DNA of 41,286 nucleotides from Bondarzewia mesenterica (Eukaryota > Basidiomycota > Agaricomycetes > Russulales > Bondarzewiaceae). The first letter of the stretch is position 1. Each line of letters starts with the position of its first letter. The notes under the pieces were generated by a model. That model was not told where the DNA came from. It made no database searches and worked only from the letters and a program-made list of their open reading frames with translations. The stretch is taken from the NCBI GenBank assembly GCA_004802705.1, contig SGPL01000299.1, forward strand, positions 1 to 41,286, read 5' to 3'. The position numbers and the translations under genes are program-made. Shown in pieces: positions 35,114 through 41,286 of this stretch.

Positions 35114-36065
35114 CTACTCCGCATCGAACACCAAGCACCTAACCTCGATGGATTGTCTCTGCGGCGCTTCCTTCGGGCTCGACGAGTCCAAGAACGCGGT
35201 ATGCGGCGTCAACCTGGCTTTCGTCTTGTCCGAGTCGAAGCACTTTATCAAGATGACCTCGTCTGGAGTCTGATTGCCCAGGTAATACCAACGATGCTGC
35301 GGGTTGTATTTGACGCTGAACGTCGAGCCCTCGCGGGTGGGGTAGATGTGGCGCGTGGAGATGAGGTCGTTGTCGGGGTTGAGCGACCGCCAGTCGCCAA
35401 CCGCGAGGGGGTGGTGGGCGACGGGATTCTCGATTGGGCGCCAGACATTGATGATGCGCACGCGGGACTTGAGGAGGCGTTCAGCCTCTTCCCCAAGATG
35501 GTGCCGCACACGCTGCTCCCCGGCGACGAAGGTCTGGTCGACATGCACGCGAGTCTGGAGAGCTGTCAAGGACGCTGACATTTACGAGTAGATTCGTCTT
35601 GCTTACCACTGGTCCGCGGGCCAGATCCTGAGCTGCGCCATTGGAAGCTGGACGTCTTGGAAGAGAAGACTTTCTCAGTCTTTTGCTCGGTGTGCGCGAC
35701 AGCAGAAAGTAGACTTACCTGATAGTATGATCGAAGATCAAGATCCTCTTCGCCCCTGTGTGCTTCTTGAGGAGGTCCTCCACCTCCTTGTAGTACCGCG
35801 TCGTGATTGCTTCTTCATCGACGAATTTCTTCTCCTGACTGACATGCTTGATGAACTGGAACCCGCTGGTGTCTAGCGACACCGTGTCCTCCTTGCCGCG
35901 AATATCATGGATGACGGCGGGATGAGGGTCAGGCTCGATGTTAGTTCTGGGTTGACCTTCTGGCGGGGTGTAGGTATAGTTAAAGGGCGGCTCATTCCCG
36001 ACAGGTGCGTAGTAGTTGAGCGTAGTTTCAACGTCGTGAGGGGAAAGAACAGCGACAGTGGCCAT
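35114..36065 (-). CDS. CmcJ/AsaB-type Fe(II)/2-oxoglutarate oxygenase
   Basis: Three exons give about 280 residues. The N-terminus MATVAVLSPHDVETTLNYYA is followed by EPPFNYTYTPPEGQPRTNIE, the KEVEDLLKKHTGAKRILIFD helix, and GPVTRVHVDQTFV, where His and Asp fit the first metal-binding pair. Then come INVWRPIENPVAHHPLAVGD, the HRWYYLGNQTPDEVILIKCF strand, and LTPHTAF with the likely second His. The C-terminus RQSIEVRCLVFDAE supplies the Arg expected to hold 2-oxoglutarate. This arrangement is typical of the fungal family that includes AsaB and NvfI and relates to bacterial CmcJ. Members hydroxylate or desaturate small molecules, but the substrate here cannot be told. It is not surrounded by a polyketide, peptide or terpene synthase, so it looks like an orphan enzyme. 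Confidence 0.9.
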
Positions 36066-36960
36066 ATCGAAGTGGGATGATGTGTGTGAGTTGCTGGAAT
36101 GTTAAACTTCAGTTTTGGTGGGAATGTACGTCCGTCAGCCTTTTATACTGCAGCGAATCCTAATATCTGTCCGTTCTCGCACTTCGGCGATGATGTGACA
36201 AAACATGCAGCATTTGTGAGCTTAACCTTGAAGGCTTTGAAAGATGAGTATTTGTCATGAGGCATCGTCGAAGCAGGGCCCCAGACACACATGTACCCAA
36301 AGCGACATTCTTTTGGGTTATGAGGTTTGGATGAGTCAATCTATATGGTCGGCCATATCAGCTGGCTAAAGTTGGAAGATGGGAGCTCTGCAAAGGAAAG
36401 TCCCATAAATTGCGGGCATCACGAGTCACACTCTGTCGGGGTCTCCTGGCTATCCATATCATGTCGCGCCATCTTGCGAATTTCTTGCGCGTCTTGGACA
36501 ATGGCTAGCCTATGTTTGCATTTTGGAACTCGGGGTTCCACAAGTTGCTCAGCTTCACACGCAATGAAGATGAACCAACGTTGATTATAAAAGAGAGCCC
36601 AGATGCTCGGCGATGATCCATTTAGATCGCTGCAATGCGCATGATCAATCGTCTGACTAAGAACAACAGGCAGCCTCCTGGGCTCTCCTCCGCAAGGCTG
36701 CCAGAGTAACCACTCGTCAATGTTTCAACCTTCGTGCCTCAGGATTCTGTCTGACACTCCATGTAATTTACTGGACTGTACTTGCCGCCCGCAGGTGAGC
36801 GCTGGAGGTCTGCCGCCTGAGAATTCCGCCGCGTTTAATTCAAGTACAATGTTCGCCAGTGACAGGCTTCCAAAACCATGCGTTTAATCGTAGGTAGCTT
36901 AGTATTAGGACAGACGAACGAGGACAAATATCGCGTACAGAGTAAGCGTCAAGCAGACCT
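36066..36960. other. intergenic between DUF6534 gene B and the oxygenase gene
   Basis: About 895 bp that should hold the end of DUF6534 gene B and the promoter of the oxygenase gene. Apart from the TATA-like element at 36141 I see no gene, repeat or RNA. Short frames here have no protein-like character. Confidence 0.45.
36141..36148 (-). promoter_or_regulatory. TATA-like element upstream of the oxygenase gene
   Basis: On the minus strand the sequence reads GTATAAAAGG about 75-85 bases before the ATG at 36065, a normal distance for a fungal TATA box. It suggests regulated rather than constitutive expression. Confidence 0.6.
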
Positions 36961-38815
36961 TTATACAGGTGGTGTCAGATCGCTGGCGCTCACGTGCTTG
37001 GACTGCGACTGTGTCGTTGATCGTGCGAAGTCGTCATCGCGGGCGACCTTCGTGTCGGGATCCAAGCTGCCCATTTCATGGGACTCGACGTCGATGTAGA
37101 CCTGTAACCCACACTCGAGTTATGAATTCGGCTAACAGCTCGCTGCGTTGAACTACTCACCTCTGGACGTACTCTGCTCGCGCCCAGCGTGAGTACGTCG
37201 GGCTGATCCAAGATATATCATCGTCTGTTTTTGGAAATCGGCGACAGAGAACGTACCCGTCTCCCCAAGGTGGTTTTTTGCTCATCGTCTCTCGACGACG
37301 AGTATTTCCAGCCCGCGCGAGAGTTCAGACTCGACAACAGAGAATTGCTGTATAGTTTCGCCAAGGGAAAGTTGAACGCGAGATGGCTATGGATCTAACA
37401 TGAATACCTATCGCAGTGATTAGAGCATTGTCAGAGACGCACAGGCCATTTGACTGTCAGAGATTCAGTAATGAATGACTGTGCGCATGTATGAGAGAGA
37501 AGTGCCTTACGATACCAAGAAATACTCCCAAATCGACAATGGCCCATACGGACGTGATCAAACCAGTTTGCACAGTCACTGGAAATTTCAAGCGAATGAG
37601 TATCGATAAGATCTTCTCAAAAGAAAATGCGGATACACACGTCGAACAATTCTATCCAAAATGTCATTAGACCCCTTGAAAGACCCCTTGTGCTTGCGCT
37701 TTATCGGCGAGTGAGTATTTGTACGGCAATCAGAATGCCAGTTGATCATAGCTCGCAACATACCAGATGCCAAGTCAGTACTAAGGTGATGGAGGTGTCA
37801 ACCAGAGCAGAGACCGTCAGCCAGATGATGACCGGAATCTTAAATTTCTGGAACTCTGTCCACTCGGGGACAACTCCGATTGCAATCGAGGTAGCAATGC
37901 CAGCCACTGACAAAAAGAAAACACACGGATGGGCTGAGGACATACGGAGACGAAACAGATTGAGATGCACTGACGACACGACGTGATGGAACCAATGCAG
38001 AGCGCCACACTAGCGATAATACTACCCGTGAGCACCTTCACTCGCCAAGTGAAGAAAAGCTGGACTACTGATCCGACGATGGACTGGATAGCCGGTTGGC
38101 AAAGTGAAATGTCGATGACAGGCTGATGACGAATGCGACAACGCTAGACGCACCGTCAACGCTGGATCTGCGATCGCCAATGTTGCCGGTGATGCACGGT
38201 TCAGCATAAAAGCGGGTCACAAGAAATATAATGATCACCTGTTGCAAAAACTGCGGTGATAATGAGTTTGATGAGTACGAGCTGGTCAAGCCAGGGTAAA
38301 CAGGATTCATTCACCCCAATTTGCTTTTTCGATGAATGCAGGGTCGTCTGCGAGGGATTTAGAAGGACATCCCGCGGACTAACAAGAGACTGCGCACTAT
38401 AATGGTTTATGAGCGAGTCATACAGATATTGGATATCGAATACGGTGTTCATTGTGTCGGCTACGAATATGAATGTAATCTGCAATCATGCCGAAAACAT
38501 CTGCTCTCGATTCAGTCTACGAATTGTTGAATACACGCACGATAGCTTTCATCCACCACCGGTCACTGCGAAAATCGTCGTCGTCAACGTCAATCGGGAC
38601 GAAGGGGACTGCGGGGAGGGCACACACACTTTTTTTATACGTCGTGATATACAAGTGTACCTGGGTTATAAGCATCCCGTAGAGCATGAGGTTAATGACC
38701 GTGCCGATAAATATCGGCCCATGTCTGGCGTCGAACTTCGTGAGCAGAACAGGGGGAAAGGAGGAGGTGCCCGACGTGGACAAACGTACGCGACCAAAGC
38801 AAGATTTTGAGCCAT
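36961..38815 (-). CDS. DUF6534-type seven-helix membrane protein (gene B)
   Basis: About a dozen exons join in phase to roughly 325 residues. The first exon encodes only MAQNLALVA; next come HGPIFIGTVINLMLYGMLIT, VDRWWMKAI, FVADTMNTVFDIQYLYDSL, NDPAFIEKANWVFATDPAL and FFTWRVKVLT. The core domain has IAIGVVPEWTEFQKFKIPVI, DILDRIVRLTVQTGLITSVW and the C-terminal signature LAFNFPLAKLYSNSLLSSLN with SRAGW. A hydrophilic tail of about 80 residues (VYIDVESHEMGSLDPDTK) follows, with the stop at 36961-36963. The family is large in agaricomycetes and uncharacterised to my knowledge. Gene B shares layout with gene A but very little sequence, so the two are old paralogues and not a recent tandem copy. 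The splice junction after GSITS is ambiguous. Confidence 0.85.
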
Positions 38816-41286
38816 GGTTCACGTGGACGGAGGGAATGTACAAACGGCGAGCGATGAGGAAAGAAGGAAGACGGGGTCGTCCCAGCGAGGGCGCTTGTGT
38901 CATTTAAAGTCTTGACATTGCCCTCCTGCGATTCAGTCCGAAAACCGGTCACATCCATAAGCAACACTTGTGAGAAGGAGATCATGCACATGTCCGAACG
39001 ACCTTCGAAAGCTAAGATCACGCCGTGGTGCGTGTCATGGACACCGATATTGACAGAAGACAACATCGCACTAGTAAATAATAGGCTGACCTCGACCAAT
39101 CACGACCTTCCTCCCAACTCCGTTTCGGCATGAACGGAGTCCCGTTGTCATGCGTGCCCACAAAACCGTTCTCGATGAGGTGATGTGCCATGTGTATTAC
39201 TGTTAAATAATTCATCGTTGCGAGTGCAGTGCCGAAATGGGCATGGCTGCAATAGCACTGCCGTCAGTTGCTGGAAAAAAGAGCAGAAGAGTCCGTCCTC
39301 AGTATCCCGCTGTAACAATGACATCCTTGTCAGAAAAAGAATAAGGAAAAAGAAGAACTGATTCGAAGGCAGGTGAGGGAAAAAGAAAAAAGCGCACCAG
39401 CTTTTTCCAACGCAGGCGGCCATTCCTTTCCCCTACTGATGGTGACCTCATTATCGCTTTGCTTCCTTACCTCTTATAACTGCCTCCGTCTCAGACAAAT
39501 CTGCCTGGAATACAGTTAGTGAGGACGACTGAATGGAGCTCGGCAGGCAGCCCAGTGCATACAACAAGACCTTAGTTACTATGGCTGGAAGCTACCGTTA
39601 CGATTAAGACGAGGATTCACCTGGCCCATCAAGATCGCAAATGCAGAACAGCAGTCATCAGACCCAATTCTGCAAACTCCTTGGCTCGCTGAGCGCGAAA
39701 ATTCGCGCGTGTTCTTGTAAGCACAGCTATGCATAACTTGTGAAGTGACTTGCCGGTGCGCTGGAAAAAAGTAGATTTACGCTCGCCGCCGACGCGTCCT
39801 TTGCTGAGCTCTAGAGGTCTAAACTGGAAAAAAAAATTACGGTATGCAGGCCAACCGTGCAGGATCGCTGGCGACACCCCCAACTTGATCCTACCACTGT
39901 CGGTCTGCGCGAACATCAGCGCGTCAAAGTCAATCAAACGATCATCAGCTTCGACAACCCAGTCCTAATTTAGTTAATTAAATAAGAACGAAGCGACGCC
40001 AACGAGAGTTCGCGCCGCGCCGCCTCGCCCGAACCTTCAGGCTTGTATAAAACGGGCTCCATAGTCACAGCAACCAAAACAACGCATCTTGTTTCTTGAT
40101 TAGTAAGTTCATAACCTAGGACTTAGCATACTACTCACGAGATAGAATACGAAGGCCTTCGAACTCGCAGTGCATCGCGACCAATACGTGAGCGCGGGCA
40201 ATAAGGAAGTCCGGTGGGTCGCGGTATACGTTACGAAGGTCAGTGGCACTAATCACAGAGTGAATGCACCGCAACACCATTTTCTGATATCGATAAATCT
40301 TCTGCACACCGTAACTTGGTGTCATACGGGCCTCTTGACAATCTGAGAGCATGTATAGACACTTAGAGCGTTTTTTTCCTCCGGAGGTGCTTGCCGAGGT
40401 CGTTCCATGTGATAACGCACGAGCATCATACTTCATGCCATGGTGTAAATGCGCAGAGGACTTCATCTTGTGTCGGTATCCGGGCGTTAGTTGGGCAGAA
40501 CTAGGGAGATTGTCGAGTGGGATGGAACGTGAAGCGTTCGTCGTTGCAAGACACGTCAGCGATGGTGGAGCACTTTGAGTGGATCTTTAGGATTAAGCTC
40601 ATGCTCACACAAGCACGTTATGGCAGGCTCGTCCGGGTCGGACGCATCTCCGCAACGATGCTTGCACGGATGTTATCGGGCTTTCGTAACGGTCATGAAG
40701 AATTCCACGCCGTTGCCTTTGAATCCCATTGACATGTGCTGCAAAGAACAGTAGCAGGGATAGAACCCTATCAGGATCAGGAGTATTGGGAGATCTGGGG
40801 TCTTGGTCACGTACTTACGACAATTCCACACTTCAGCCCAACTTCGAATCGTGCACCTATTTACTCAATTCTAACAATGCCGCGTTGAATCTTGACGACT
40901 GATTGGAATACAAAGTCTCAACGGTTGCGGATGAGCACACAGCGCGAAACAATCAGGGTCAAGATAGCCAGATGATTCGGATGAAATAGAAACGGGCGGT
41001 ATCGCGAAAATCAAAGCATACAGAGCTGGTAGAAGAACAGACACTGGAGGAATGGAGGTATTAAGTCTGTGAGTAAATGCGAAAATAATGATGAACAAAG
41101 ACAAAATTTGGTCCGGATTTCTGCAAGAGATAAATAAGGTACAAATAACATATTTATCATGACATGTACTTAGCATTTGCTCTGATAACCAATTTTAAAG
41201 ATCCTTTGTATGTTTTTGGGTTGTTCCTTTCAAAGTAAATAAAAAAAACAGGATTCATTATTTACATCAGAGCCCACACATTCTCT
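38816..41286 (-). other. unresolved coding-like region, probably a minus-strand gene
   Basis: Several minus-strand stretches look like exons but could not be joined with confidence. These are MSMGFKGNGVEFFMTVTKAR (about 40680-40740), a Cys-rich CKHRCGDASDPDEPAITCLC (about 40560-40665), YRYQKMVLRCIHSVISATDL with VYRDPPDFLIARAHVLVAMH (40131-40300), DWVVEADDRLIDFDALMF (39629-39964) and a short ADLSETEAVIR exon near 39470-39505. A plus-strand frame (40351-40578) overlaps and is also fairly protein-like, so strand assignment is tentative. No family is recognised. The flanks 38816-39400 and 40870-41286 show nothing convincing. Confidence 0.3.

Overview
The window is a piece of a filamentous fungal nuclear genome, most likely an agaricomycete basidiomycete. 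Genes are split by many short introns (about 50-60 nt, GT...AG). Two of them encode the seven-helix DUF6534-type membrane proteins that are multiplied in mushroom-forming fungi, and the housekeeping genes are fungal. Isolated N bases are concentrated in about 3.36-7.15 kb and 20.77-22.31 kb. No rRNA, tRNA, CRISPR array or intact transposon was recognised.

Left part (1-17.6 kb): very poor in genes. The one confident gene is a long Ecl1-type zinc-finger protein (9352-11141, minus). The rest is GC-rich sequence with low-complexity and microsatellite tracts, a 570-bp pyrimidine-rich tract, and a few coding-like scraps that could not be assembled into genes.

Middle and right part (17.6-38.8 kb): densely packed genes. 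VPS45 (endosomal SM protein) and ERV46 (COPII cargo receptor) lie in tandem on plus. A possible 69-aa single-pass membrane protein and DUF6534 gene A follow on minus, then a coiled-coil/acidic, probably nuclear protein on minus. A small 110-aa protein with a clear TATA box is on plus, and a dipeptidyl-peptidase V (S9C) gene is on minus. MRT4 (60S assembly, minus) and deoxyhypusine hydroxylase (eIF5A modification, plus) share a 138-bp divergent promoter. A CmcJ/AsaB-type Fe(II)/2-oxoglutarate oxygenase and DUF6534 gene B are both on minus. The last 2.4 kb holds coding-like fragments, probably a minus-strand gene, that I could not resolve.

The genes do not form one obvious pathway. Two themes are visible: vesicle traffic (VPS45, ERV46) and protein-synthesis capacity (MRT4, deoxyhypusine hydroxylase). 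I see no convincing new multi-gene system. The items most worth following are the divergent MRT4/deoxyhypusine hydroxylase promoter, the two diverged DUF6534 paralogues, the orphan oxygenase, the small TATA-driven gene and the gene desert with its splice-donor-like motifs. All exon structures were worked out by eye from frame, splice sites and family resemblance.
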